Positions 5,865-12,534 of a DNA stretch of 36,722 nt are shown piece by piece (position 1 is the stretch's first letter; every line of letters starts with the position of its first letter). The stretch is from a virus, in the IMG/VR virus record IMGVR_UViG_3300037042_001073, positions 1 to 36,722 of that record; one strand, 5' to 3'. The position numbers and the translations under genes are program-made. The notes below the pieces were generated by a model, which worked only from the letters and a program-made list of their open reading frames with translations, had not been told where the DNA came from and searched no databases.

Positions 5865-7478
5865 ATGAACCAATCGGGATACAGTCCAAAGGATTTACAC
5901 TTCGGCCAATCGGGTCGCCAAAAATTGATTAGGGGCATTAGCAAGATGTCGCAAGCGGTCAAGAGTACTTTAGGACCGGGGGGCAACACGGTGGTCATTG
6001 AGTCTCCGCATCACACGCATGGCATTACGGTAACCAAGGATGGGGTAACGGTGGCTAAAGCCATTGATCTACTTGACCCGGTGGAGAACCTAGCGGTAAA
6101 GATGCTCAGGGAGGCGGCGGACCGCACGGCGACAAGTGCAGGTGATGGGACGACAACGGCGATTGTGTTGACCGAGGCGTTGGTGATGGCCGGTGACGAG
6201 CTTATCACGGCGGACGTAAACCGCACGGCGGTATTGAGGAGCATGGTGGAGGTGACCGACAAGGTGGTGGACAAGTTGAGGGAAGGGAGTCAGAAGGTCA
6301 GCAAGTCGATGTTGACCGATGTGGCTACGATTTCGGCAAATAATGACCCAACAGTTGGAGGCATCATCGCAGATGTCTACAAAAAGGTCGGGAATAACGG
6401 CATAGTGACCGTAGAACGCAGCCAAACGGCTGAGACGTATTCTGAGGTCACTAAAGGACTAAAAGTCAACAGAGGCTTTCTTTCGCCACTTTTCGTAAAC
6501 AACCAACGCAAGGACGAGTGTATCCTTGAGGACGCGATGGTGTTAGTGGCGGATATGGAGATTAGTAATATTTTGCAGTTGGAGTTGGTGTTAAAGCCGA
6601 TTATATCGGAGGGTAAGCGCTTGCTTATCATCTCTCCGTGCAATACAAATGTGGTCAACACGTTGGCAGCCAATGTGATAAAAGGGAACCTGAAGGTTTG
6701 TGCGATTCCGCCTCCTAATTTCGGGTACAAGCAGCATGAGTTGATGCAAGATATCGCCATCAGCGTTGGTGCAACCTACTACAGCGAGAAAACGGGAGAC
6801 GACCTGAGCCATATCAACTACGGGGACTTGGGGCATGCAGCAAAAATCATCGTGGGGTCGGACAGTACCGTCATCATAAAGTCAAATGTTCTGTCAGATC
6901 AGTCGAAAATTGACGAGCGTGTGAAGCAACTATGGGAGGCTAACAAGTTGGCGACCAAAAAGGGCGATAAGGACTTCATTATGGAGCGCATTGCCTCCCT
7001 AACCGGTGGCATCGGCGTGATTCATGTGGGCGGCAACACTGACCTAGAGCAAAAAGAGCTATATGACCGAGTGGATGACGCTGTCTGTGCGGTAAGGTCA
7101 GCACTTGAGGAGGGAATTTTGCCCGGAGCAGGCAAAGCACTCTATGACATTGACGTGGATGGCATTGTTGGCTGTGAAGACCTGACAAAAGAACAGGTCA
7201 TTGCGCGCAACATCATCAAAACCGCCCTTCAAGCTCCGCTAAAACAGATTTTGGCGAACGTAGGGTTAGCGCAGAAAGACATTTACACAGATCAAGTAGC
7301 TATTGGCGAAGGGTATAACATCAAGACCAATAAAATGGGGAATCTCATTGAGATGGGCGTGATAGACCCCGTGAAGGTAACACGATCGGCACTTCAAAAT
7401 GCGGTCAGCGTAGCTGTTACCATACTGAGTACCAATGCAATTGTTACAATGGCACGCGTTTATGAGGCACAATCATGA
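5865..7478 (+). CDS. groEL: Phage-encoded group I chaperonin GroEL (Hsp60)
   Basis: ATP-driven folding chamber subunit, 537 residues (usual length about 540-548). Equatorial ATP-site motifs are intact: TLGPG at 35-39, KDG with D59, GDGTTT with D94, and VDDAV at 403-407, where the second Asp (D405) matches the E. coli ATP-hydrolysis residue D398. The apical region has RGFLSPLFVN (203-212) at the substrate/GroES-binding site, with Phe and Leu replacing the usual Tyr residues. Start is the ATG giving MNQSGYSPKD. The C-terminal GGM-rich tail is missing; the protein ends VYEAQS. It overlaps groES by 4 bp (ATGA), with groEL first, the reverse of the common bacterial groES-groEL order. All catalytic residues are present, so an active chaperonin is likely, presumably serving virion proteins. 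Confidence 0.95.
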   Translation: MNQSGYSPKDLHFGQSGRQKLIRGISKMSQAVKSTLGPGGNTVVIESPHHTHGITVTKDGVTVAKAIDLLDPVENLAVKMLREAADRTATSAGDGTTTAIVLTEALVMAGDELITADVNRTAVLRSMVEVTDKVVDKLREGSQKVSKSMLTDVATISANNDPTVGGIIADVYKKVGNNGIVTVERSQTAETYSEVTKGLKVNRGFLSPLFVNNQRKDECILEDAMVLVADMEISNILQLELVLKPIISEGKRLLIISPCNTNVVNTLAANVIKGNLKVCAIPPPNFGYKQHELMQDIAISVGATYYSEKTGDDLSHINYGDLGHAAKIIVGSDSTVIIKSNVLSDQSKIDERVKQLWEANKLATKKGDKDFIMERIASLTGGIGVIHVGGNTDLEQKELYDRVDDAVCAVRSALEEGILPGAGKALYDIDVDGIVGCEDLTKEQVIARNIIKTALQAPLKQILANVGLAQKDIYTDQVAIGEGYNIKTNKMGNLIEMGVIDPVKVTRSALQNAVSVAVTILSTNAIVTMARVYEAQS

Positions 7479-7732
7479 GACCAATAGGACATAACATTGT
7501 CGTTAAAAATATTGAGGAGGAGGTGACAACCGCATCGGGGCTAGTCCTATCAGGAGAAGACACCAATCAGCTCCGCTACCGAAAGGCGCAGGTCATCGAG
7601 CCGGGAACAGACGTGACGGTCATTAACAAAGACGACATCATCTACTACGACAAAACACATGGCTTCACCATGATAATTGAGGATGCTCAGTACACCATCA
7701 TTCAGCTTCGGGACGTGGTGGTTGTTTTGTAG
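7475..7732 (+). CDS. groES: Short GroES co-chaperonin
   Basis: An 85-residue GroES (usually about 95-100). The N-terminal strand (PIGHNIVVKNI) and mobile loop with SGLVLSG (21-27, matching the GGIVL motif that contacts GroEL) are present. The segment that forms the roof of the GroES dome is cut down to about PGTDVTVINKDD, so the heptamer may have an open top, as known for phage T4 Gp31. The C-terminus (TIIQLRDVVVVL) matches the final beta strand. It follows groEL with a 4-bp overlap and its last 35 bp overlap, tail to tail, the end of the winged-helix gene on the other strand. Assignment is strong from motif and operon. Confidence 0.88.
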   Translation: MRPIGHNIVVKNIEEEVTTASGLVLSGEDTNQLRYRKAQVIEPGTDVTVINKDDIIYYDKTHGFTMIIEDAQYTIIQLRDVVVVL

Positions 7733-8144
7733 TGGCTTTTCTAAGCTCCATGATAAAGTACCGGTACACCTTATCGGTATAACTTACATTTCTTTTAAAC
7801 ATTGGGTTCACTTCGCTCTTGATAGGGATTTCTTCTCCGTTTAGGTAGCTGTAGATTGACTCAATCATGCGCATGGACTTCATGGATAGTCCGTACTTTT
7901 TGCGTCTTCCAATCATTACATTCTTATAAGATTCAATCCATCCGTTCTCGCGGAGCTTTTCAAACCGCTGCTTATCCCAAGGCAATAGGGCATTGAACTC
8001 ATCAAACTTATCACGGGTAAAATAAGGCTCGGTGTATAAAAACAGGAGCATATCAAGATCTGCTTGGCAAACTCCGTACTTTACTTTCATGTACTGACGG
8101 ATGGGTCTCCAATACTTTAGGAAGTCTGACTTCTTTGATTTCAT
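7698..8144 (-). CDS. MarR-like winged helix-turn-helix regulator
   Basis: A 148-residue putative DNA-binding protein. Residues about 25-105 follow the MarR order: a helix (CQADLDMLLFLY), a recognition-helix region (FTRDKFDEF then WDKQRFEKLRENGWI), a beta-wing (NVMIGRRKKYGLS) and a long helix (MKSMRMIESIYSYL). Residues 106-148 are an extra, Pro-ending tail. It is the only minus-strand gene between the chaperonins and the virion genes and is divergent from the late operon, with only 41 bp between the two start codons. Its promoter and that of the late operon face each other in this gap, so it probably represses or balances its own and late transcription. Its 3' end overlaps groES by 35 bp with no terminator between. 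Confidence 0.72.
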   Translation of the reverse strand: MKSKKSDFLKYWRPIRQYMKVKYGVCQADLDMLLFLYTEPYFTRDKFDEFNALLPWDKQRFEKLRENGWIESYKNVMIGRRKKYGLSMKSMRMIESIYSYLNGEEIPIKSEVNPMFKRNVSYTDKVYRYFIMELRKATTKQPPRPEAE

Positions 8145-8166
8145 TTGATTTTATTTTATACATTTG
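8134..8166 (+). promoter_or_regulatory. Late-operon promoter (rightward)
   Basis: TTTG (8134-8137), 21 bp, TACATTTG (8159-8166): full Bacteroidota-type promoter. The -33 element lies inside the winged-helix coding sequence. Predicted start near 8170, 16 nt before the ATG at 8186. Confidence 0.7.
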
Positions 8167-8170
8167 CCGT

Positions 8171-8202
8171 CAAAGTTACATCATTATGTCTAATATCTCA
8201 AA
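8171..8202 (-). promoter_or_regulatory. Regulator promoter (leftward), face to face with the late promoter
   Basis: On the minus strand TTTG (plus 8199-8202), 20 bp, TAACTTTG (plus 8171-8178). Predicted start near 8167, 23 nt before the regulator's ATG. The two -7 elements form an inverted repeat TTTG-CCGT-CAAA (8163-8174), so RNA polymerase cannot occupy both promoters at once. Confidence 0.65.
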
Positions 8203-8431
8203 AGATTCAACGGAGAAGCCTGATAAGGAATTGGCTGCAAGGGATAGTCAGATTGCTGACTTGAGGGCTGATGTTGGCATTTTAAAGCAACATATCAACA
8301 ATCGCGCTACGGCGGAAGCCAAGGCTGCATCAAACAAGCGCAAACTCTCGAACACTGTTCAAGGGTTAGGTAGATTAAGCGGTCTCCAAAATACATTAGG
8401 TACTCAATCCATAAATACAAAAACAAAATGA
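8186..8431 (+). CDS. Small coiled-coil protein (81 aa), first gene of the late operon
   Basis: Start set at the ATG giving MSNISKDSTEKPDKEL; the longer frame begins upstream of the predicted transcript start. Residues about 13-45 have a heptad pattern (ELAARDSQIADLRADVGILKQ split by charged residues) and suggest a short coiled coil; the C-terminal half is Ser/Thr/Lys-rich and probably flexible. It overlaps the next small gene by 4 bp (ATGA). Function unknown; as the first late gene it may be a virion or assembly accessory protein. Confidence 0.6.
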   Translation: MSNISKDSTEKPDKELAARDSQIADLRADVGILKQHINNRATAEAKAASNKRKLSNTVQGLGRLSGLQNTLGTQSINTKTK

Positions 8432-8577
8432 AAAGCACACCAAATCTTCCTGCGTCATCACGCATGCAAATGCCATCAGGTGGTGGCATGAAAACACCGT
8501 CAATGCCTAAAGGCTCAAATCCTGTTACTAAAAAAGTAATGGCAGGAGCCAAGGGAAAAGGGATGAAAAAGAAATAA
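8428..8577 (+). CDS. Very basic small protein (49 aa)
   Basis: Read directly from the sequence: begins MKSTPNLPASSRMQMPSG and ends KGKGMKKK. It is rich in Met, Gly, Pro and Lys and has no hydrophobic core, so it is probably disordered. The ATG overlaps the stop of the preceding gene (ATGA) and the next gene starts 2 bp after its stop, which supports real translation. Similar Lys/Gly-rich mini-proteins are common in late operons of Bacteroidota phages, from memory; role unknown, possibly nucleic-acid or capsid binding. Confidence 0.5.
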   Translation: MKSTPNLPASSRMQMPSGGGMKTPSMPKGSNPVTKKVMAGAKGKGMKKK

Positions 8578-8579
8578 TT

Positions 8580-8753
8580 ATGGCAAAGTCAATCAAAAAA
8601 GCCGTAGCTAAGAAAGGTATTTCTGAGTACGGTGGCATGGAGAAGTATCCATCCAAAGGAGCGATGAAAGCTCATGAGAAAGCTGAACCTAAGAAGGTAG
8701 AGACGGCCGAGAAAAAAGCATTTATGAAAATGATAATGAAAAAGAAAAAATAA
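8580..8753 (+). CDS. Very basic small protein (57 aa)
   Basis: Begins MAKSIKKAVAKKGISEYGGM, has a central EKYPSKGAMKAHEKAE stretch and a Lys-rich end (MIMKKKK). It lies 2 bp after the previous stop and 2 bp before the next start, so it is part of a tightly packed series. Net charge is strongly positive, as in its neighbour at 8428. Perhaps a DNA- or RNA-associated virion component; unproven. Confidence 0.5.
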   Translation: MAKSIKKAVAKKGISEYGGMEKYPSKGAMKAHEKAEPKKVETAEKKAFMKMIMKKKK

Positions 8754-8755
8754 TT

Positions 8756-8914
8756 ATGGCAAAGAATAAATTAGTAGAGCCTACTATTGAAGAACCAACG
8801 GCAGAGACTCCAATGGAAATTAATGTAGTCATTGACGCTCCTGTTGAGATTGTTGAGACCGTTGAGGCTGAGAACAATCAGCCCGGTGTTAACACTCGTG
8901 CATATCGTTCATAA
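8756..8914 (+). CDS. Acidic small protein (52 aa)
   Basis: Begins MAKNKLVEPTIEEPTAE and is dominated by Glu, Val, Pro and Thr, with no Lys after the N-terminus. It is the acidic counterpart of the two basic mini-proteins just upstream, 2 bp away, and could pair with them electrostatically, which is speculation. The C-terminus NTRAYRS is the only basic part. Not recognised. Confidence 0.5.
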   Translation: MAKNKLVEPTIEEPTAETPMEINVVIDAPVEIVETVEAENNQPGVNTRAYRS

Positions 8915-8917
8915 GTT

Positions 8918-9064
8918 ATGGATGACAAGTCTAAAATGAGCTGCAACCATCCTGTCCGGTCTGATAGACCGGGTAAGAACCTATGGGCAGGACAGTGCGG
9001 TGCAACCACAAGTAATCCAAAAGAAAGTCAAATAATCCTAAGAGTGACAATAATAATGAGCTAA
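8918..9064 (+). CDS. Short protein (48 aa), probably internally deleted or frameshifted
   Basis: Begins MDDKSKMSCNHPVRSDRPGK, then NLWAGQCGATTSNPK. From memory, related phage proteins share the first part (CNxPxxSDRPGKK) and end in a WACKNLWAG-type sequence, but have several dozen residues between. Here the two ends are joined directly, which looks like an internal deletion. After SNPK the frame turns to unlike sequence (ESQIILRVTIIMS) and stops, while another frame continues as good protein (see 9016-9315). I treat this as the 5' part of a degraded or frameshifted locus. Confidence 0.45.
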   Translation: MDDKSKMSCNHPVRSDRPGKNLWAGQCGATTSNPKESQIILRVTIIMS

Positions 9065-9315
9065 GGCAATCAGCGAAACGATGGGATAAAAGAGATAATG
9101 AGTATCGTCAAAATGAAGACGGAAAAGGCATTGCATTTCCTACTGTCTTTCCAAGAGATAGAGCAGGAACAAAATCTCACAACGCTAAAGAGTGGATAGA
9201 ATTAGACGGAAAAACAGCAATAGATACTGCTGCTGCAAGAGGGGAGTTATATCAATTTAAAAATTCTGCTAATGCTGAAAAGTGGGCAGCAGGAGAATAT
9301 AAAAAAAATAAGTAA
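9016..9315 (+). pseudogene. Start-less ORF, C-terminal domain of a broken gene
   Basis: This frame is open for 99 codons but contains no ATG, GTG or TTG at a usable position, yet the protein is of good quality: a charged helical start (ELRQSAKRWDKRDNEYRQ), then IAFPTVFPRDRAGTKSH, AKEWIELDGK, and FKNSANAEKWAAGEYKK. The end resembles a small C-terminal domain common in phage virion proteins (xFPTxFPxxxxGT...Wxxl...A.e.A..GelxxF.s...A..fa.GsyK), by recollection. It lies in the -1 frame relative to the 48-residue ORF and overlaps it. A real frameshift, an assembly indel or use of an unusual start are the options. Confidence 0.5.
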
Positions 9316-9325
9316 ATTTCAGCTT

Positions 9326-9487
9326 ATGGCAACACAAAAACCTAAAGGAAGAGATTATCCATTATCTCCAACACCTATACCTGCTATTGCTCCTGTAGCA
9401 GCCACAAACAAGATAATAGGGCGTACAATTGTAAATATACCTGCTCCAATAGAAGGACGCGCAATCGTAAATAAAGGGCAGGTGTAA
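9326..9487 (+). CDS. Small Pro/Ala/Ile-rich protein (53 aa)
   Basis: Start set at the ATG giving MATQKPKGRDYPLSPTP; upstream frame is an unused extension. The sequence is rich in Pro, Ala, Ile and Val, with a repeated idea (GRTIVNIPAP, GRAIVNKGQV), suggesting a small beta peptide. It lies between the broken gene and the gene at 9536. Function unknown. Confidence 0.5.
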   Translation: MATQKPKGRDYPLSPTPIPAIAPVAATNKIIGRTIVNIPAPIEGRAIVNKGQV

Positions 9488-9523
9488 TCTGTGGAAACTA
9501 AAAAATAACAAGCAAAATATTAA

Positions 9524-9531
9524 TATATTTG
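9524..9531 (+). promoter_or_regulatory. -7 element immediately before the gene at 9536
   Basis: TATATTTG matches TAnnTTTG. No -33 match is seen. The element ends 4 bp before the ATG, so any transcript from it would be leaderless or nearly so. Confidence 0.4.
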
Positions 9532-9535
9532 TGCT

Positions 9536-9715
9536 ATGGGAGTAAAGGTCAATGTACGTAGTAGAGGACTTGGCGACACCATTGCTAAGGTCACGCGAGT
9601 AACCGGTATTGAAAGAGTCGTAAAGACTGTCGTTAAGGCAGTTACGGGCGACGAAGATTGCGGTTGCGACAAAAGAATAGACATATTAAATAGGGTATTC
9701 CCTTATCAAAACTAA
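9536..9715 (+). CDS. Small conserved phage protein with CGCxKR...FPY end (59 aa)
   Basis: Begins MGVKVNVRSRGLGDTIAKVT, with an amphipathic helix, and ends DCGCDKRIDILNRVFPYQN. From memory, the pattern CGCxKRxxxLNxxFPY at the C-terminus recurs in small proteins of Bacteroidota and other phages; its role is unknown. The two cysteines could bind a metal or form a redox pair. The start is the only ATG in frame and lies 4 bp behind a -7 element. Confidence 0.6.
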   Translation: MGVKVNVRSRGLGDTIAKVTRVTGIERVVKTVVKAVTGDEDCGCDKRIDILNRVFPYQN

Positions 9716-9719
9716 AACA

Positions 9720-10187
9720 ATGGCAGCACAAAAACTACAAGTCGGAAGAGCATTAGCAGTATTGCCAAGCGACAATACGGACATTCCATTTCCTATGGAA
9801 GTAGCAATCGGAACGGCATCGGGCGGTTCGGCAACTACATTAGTGGATGCTACTGCTACTTTTATTACTAGCGGAGTGAAGCCGGGAGATATTATCTATA
9901 ACATAGGAACGGGGGCTGCAACAACAGTTCTTGGCGTTAATAGCGAGACCACTATTATGACAATAGGTGGTGCTGCTTTTGCTGCTACTAACACTTATGT
10001 TATCTATCAAGGTAGTAATAATGATGGATGTGTGTTATACATAGGAGTAGGAGGAGATCTTGATATTATAACTGTTGGAGGAGATCAGGTGACACTAGTA
10101 AATGTGTTGTCAGGTCAGTTTATTCCAATCCAAGTAAAACGAGTATTGACATCAAGTACTGTATCATCTGTATTAGCTCTTTGGTAA
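9720..10187 (+). CDS. Virion spike-base/decoration-like protein (155 aa)
   Basis: A Gly/Ala/Thr/Val-rich beta protein. The C-terminal 50 residues (LYIGVGGDLDIITVGGDQV, then FIPIQVKRVL, SSVLALW) match, from memory, the spike-base domain of the RCAP_rcc01079 type, in which a short beta-strand series ends in IxVKRVxxxxTTAxxIxALW. An inserted segment (about residues 38-96, with VDATATFITSGVKPGDIIYN) resembles segments in the ring protein at 22903 and possibly the capsid protein. It stands just before a small repeat peptide and the fibre gene, so it may anchor the fibre. Confidence 0.65.
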   Translation: MAAQKLQVGRALAVLPSDNTDIPFPMEVAIGTASGGSATTLVDATATFITSGVKPGDIIYNIGTGAATTVLGVNSETTIMTIGGAAFAATNTYVIYQGSNNDGCVLYIGVGGDLDIITVGGDQVTLVNVLSGQFIPIQVKRVLTSSTVSSVLALW

Positions 10188-10188
10188 T

Positions 10189-10341
10189 ATGAATAATGGA
10201 CTAGCTATTTGCATCAACAGTCTAATGATTGTTGGTTCAGTACGAGGAGCAACTCCTCCTCCTACTATCTTAAATATTGAGCTTCGTGAGGACGGAGGGT
10301 ATGAGCTTCGTGAAGATGGGGGATTAGAAGTACGTCAATAG
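10189..10341 (+). CDS. Small protein with LREDGG repeat (50 aa)
   Basis: Begins MNNGLAICINSLMIVGSVRG, with a short hydrophobic stretch, and ends in a duplicated motif (ELREDGGYELREDGGLEVRQ), also visible at DNA level as two GAGCTTCGTGARGA blocks. It lies 1 bp after the stop of the spike-base-like gene and 16 bp before the fibre gene. LREDGG repeats are frequent in phage tail-associated proteins, from memory. Probably a virion accessory peptide. Confidence 0.5.
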   Translation: MNNGLAICINSLMIVGSVRGATPPPTILNIELREDGGYELREDGGLEVRQ

Positions 10342-10357
10342 TTTAAAAAAGAATAAA

Positions 10358-11626
10358 ATGGCAGATAAGAAAGTAAGTCAAGAAACCGACCTAGGCTATG
10401 CGGCAATAGAGAATGACGTGTTTTATCGCATCATAAAGCAAGGCATCACGTATAAGCAGTCTTACTTGGACCTTTTTGATTATATCAATAATAATTTTTG
10501 CACCCTTCAGAATGTTTTAGATAATAGCCATAGTCTTATAGATGGCATCTTTCTAGTTGGAGCAGCAGCAGGGGCAGGTAGTACAGGAGTAGAAGTATCC
10601 TTTATCGGAACAGAGTCGGGTGCAGGTAATACAGGAAGTTATGTAACAGCCATTGGGTACAGGGCTGCGAATTTAAATACTGCTAGTGGGGCAATTGCAC
10701 TAGGAGGCGATAGCCTTACGGGGAATCATGGTCTTGCTCCTATAGGAATTGGGTTTGAGTCAGGAAGAAATAATTTAGGAGACGGATGCGTTATGATTGG
10801 GTCATATTCAGGAAGATCCAATCAAGGAGATTATATTACTACTGTTGGATGGAGCGCAGGAGACGGTGGAACTGAGAGTAATTTAACGGCGATCGGTGCA
10901 GGTGCAGGGATTGGAAACACAGCTCCTAATTTAACAGCAATCGGCGTGGGGGCGGGGGCATTAAATGGCGCAGCCAATTCAGTAGCAATCGGAATAGACG
11001 CAGGAAAAGCATCGACAGGAGTTAGTACTATTGCAATTGGGGAAAGTGTGGCGTTTTTAAATACAGGGAATCATTCTGTTTTGTTAGGATATAATGCAGG
11101 TAGTGTTAATGCAGGAGGAAGCTGTATTTTTATAGGGAAATATGCGGGATATGATTTTGATGGATCTTTAGTGGGGAATACGGGGCAATCTGTAATTGGA
11201 CTAGGGCATCAAAGCGCAGCCGCAAATACAGGATTAGGTGTAATCGCGATAGGTGATTATTCTGCATATCAGAACACAGCCGATGATAATATTGCGATCG
11301 GTTATGCAGCACTAAGGAGTAATATTAAATCAAAGAATATAGGGATAGGATATAGTGCAGGAGAGAACAATTCCGGAGGAAACTCTATTTTTATAGGAGA
11401 TAGAGCAGGAAAAGGTAATGGAGGAGATGACGTAATCGCACTAGGAAGTTCAGCAGCAGCTGATAATTTAGCTAGTGGGGTATTCGTTGTTTCAAATAGA
11501 TCTTTGCCAACATTTGCTGACGTTACAACAGCAGTGACATTCTTTTCTTCTGCGACATTAGCAGCATCTTGTTCTTATTTATATGTCGACTTAACAGACA
11601 ATACATTAAAAGCATATATAACATAA
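10358..11626 (+). CDS. Trimeric fibre/adhesin with YadA-head-like repeats (422 aa)
   Basis: Residues 1-50 form an N-terminal module (MADKKVSQETDLGYAA, then YKQSYLDLFDYINNNF) likely to attach to the virion. Residues about 75-370 consist of some 16 repeats of about 16-18 residues with the pattern xAIGxxAGxxNxG (AIGYRAANLNT, TAIGAGAGIGNT, AIGIDAGKAST, FIGDRAGKGNG). This is the left-handed beta-roll signature of YadA/Hep_Hag trimeric adhesin heads. The end (YLYVDLTDNTLKAYIT) is a short capping sequence. By family it binds surfaces, so receptor binding or capsid decoration is likely. It precedes the lysis genes. The repeats are also visible in the DNA and could recombine. Confidence 0.8.
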   Translation: MADKKVSQETDLGYAAIENDVFYRIIKQGITYKQSYLDLFDYINNNFCTLQNVLDNSHSLIDGIFLVGAAAGAGSTGVEVSFIGTESGAGNTGSYVTAIGYRAANLNTASGAIALGGDSLTGNHGLAPIGIGFESGRNNLGDGCVMIGSYSGRSNQGDYITTVGWSAGDGGTESNLTAIGAGAGIGNTAPNLTAIGVGAGALNGAANSVAIGIDAGKASTGVSTIAIGESVAFLNTGNHSVLLGYNAGSVNAGGSCIFIGKYAGYDFDGSLVGNTGQSVIGLGHQSAAANTGLGVIAIGDYSAYQNTADDNIAIGYAALRSNIKSKNIGIGYSAGENNSGGNSIFIGDRAGKGNGGDDVIALGSSAAADNLASGVFVVSNRSLPTFADVTTAVTFFSSATLAASCSYLYVDLTDNTLKAYIT

Positions 11627-11627
11627 T

Positions 11628-11843
11628 ATGATTTTAAATCTTATAAAAATAGAGGACATAAAGGTTGTCGGACTAAACACGCTTTGCGTTATTATGCTTA
11701 GACTAGGCGATATTACTCCTGAACTATCAGCCATATTATTAATGGCTACCATAGCCTACACTATAGCTAGGACATGTAATGAAATTCAGAAATTCAAGTG
11801 GGGGGGAGGGCATGACAGCCCTAGCTCCCATAAAAGTGATTAA
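11628..11843 (+). CDS. Small membrane protein next to the endolysin (71 aa)
   Basis: MILNLIKIEDIKVVGLNT is followed by hydrophobic segments at about residues 13-27 and 35-50 and a soluble tail (GGGHDSPSSHKSD). It is placed 1 bp after the fibre stop and 11 bp before the M15 endolysin, so a lysis role (holin, pinholin or anti-holin) is likely, but a better holin candidate follows the endolysin. Either may be the actual holin. Confidence 0.5.
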   Translation: MILNLIKIEDIKVVGLNTLCVIMLRLGDITPELSAILLMATIAYTIARTCNEIQKFKWGGGHDSPSSHKSD

Positions 11844-11854
11844 CATATAATGGC

Positions 11855-12304
11855 ATGAATCTAACAAATAGCTTCACTTTAAAAGAGATGACTGAGAGTA
11901 TTACGGCTACTCGGTTAGGCATTGATAATACTCCTTCGGAGACTGTTATCAAAAATCTTTTATTGTTATGTCAAAAGATTCTTCAACCTCTGCGCGATCA
12001 CATGGGCGATCCGATAAAGGTGAACAGTGGGTACAGGTCGCCGGCGCTGAATAAGAAAATTGGAGGGAGTAGTAAGACAAGTCAGCACTGTCTAGGGCAA
12101 GCTGCAGACATGACATGCGGAGAAAGAACGGCAGAGATTTATGAATTTATCAAGAATAATCTTATCTTCGACCAATTAATTTGGGAATTCGGCGATGATA
12201 CTATGCCAATATGGATTCACGTCTCTTATTCCTCAACAAAAAATCGCAAGGAATGTTTGCGGTCATATAAACTAAATGGTAAAACAGTTTACACGAAAAC
12301 ATGA
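11855..12304 (+). CDS. Peptidase M15A-type endolysin
   Basis: Zinc peptidase of 149 residues predicted to cut peptide cross-links of peptidoglycan. The family signature is intact: SGYRS (58-62), SQHxxGxAAD giving zinc ligands H78 and D85, and WIHVS giving the third ligand H122. Length fits the single-domain Peptidase_M15_3 type. No signal peptide is seen, so release to the cell wall needs a holin. It overlaps the holin gene by 4 bp (ATGA). An earlier ATG at 11850 is closed by an immediate stop, fixing the start. High confidence for family and lysis role; exact bond cut is not known from sequence. Confidence 0.88.
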   Translation: MNLTNSFTLKEMTESITATRLGIDNTPSETVIKNLLLLCQKILQPLRDHMGDPIKVNSGYRSPALNKKIGGSSKTSQHCLGQAADMTCGERTAEIYEFIKNNLIFDQLIWEFGDDTMPIWIHVSYSSTKNRKECLRSYKLNGKTVYTKT

Positions 12305-12534
12305 AATCTACCTACCTAACAATTAACATTGCAGATCTTTTAAAGGGAGCAATGGTAGCGGCCGGCACAGTTGTATTATCGCTAATTGGCGGAATGGTAC
12401 AGTCAGGAACAACGCCTACAGAGGCCGACTTAATACTAAGTGTAAAAGCAGGTGGCATCGCAGCCATTAGTTATTTAGTAAAGAATTTGTTTACCAACTC
12501 AAACGATCAAATATTTAAATCAGAATCAAATTAA
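12301..12534 (+). CDS. Putative holin (77 aa)
   Basis: Two hydrophobic helices at about residues 13-33 (LLKGAMVAAGTVVLSLIGGMV) and 46-62 (SVKAGGIAAISYLVKNL), connected by a short polar loop, and a polar C-terminus (SNDQIFKSESN). This is a class II holin layout. It starts inside the endolysin stop (ATGA), the classical coupling in a lysis cassette. No family was firmly recognised. Placement and topology give good but not conclusive support. Confidence 0.65.
   Translation: MKSTYLTINIADLLKGAMVAAGTVVLSLIGGMVQSGTTPTEADLILSVKAGGIAAISYLVKNLFTNSNDQIFKSESN

Noticed and set aside
6011-6836. Long minus-strand ORFs inside groEL
   Set aside because: They are antisense shadows of a strongly conserved coding sequence, with Cys/His/Arg-rich unlikely proteins.
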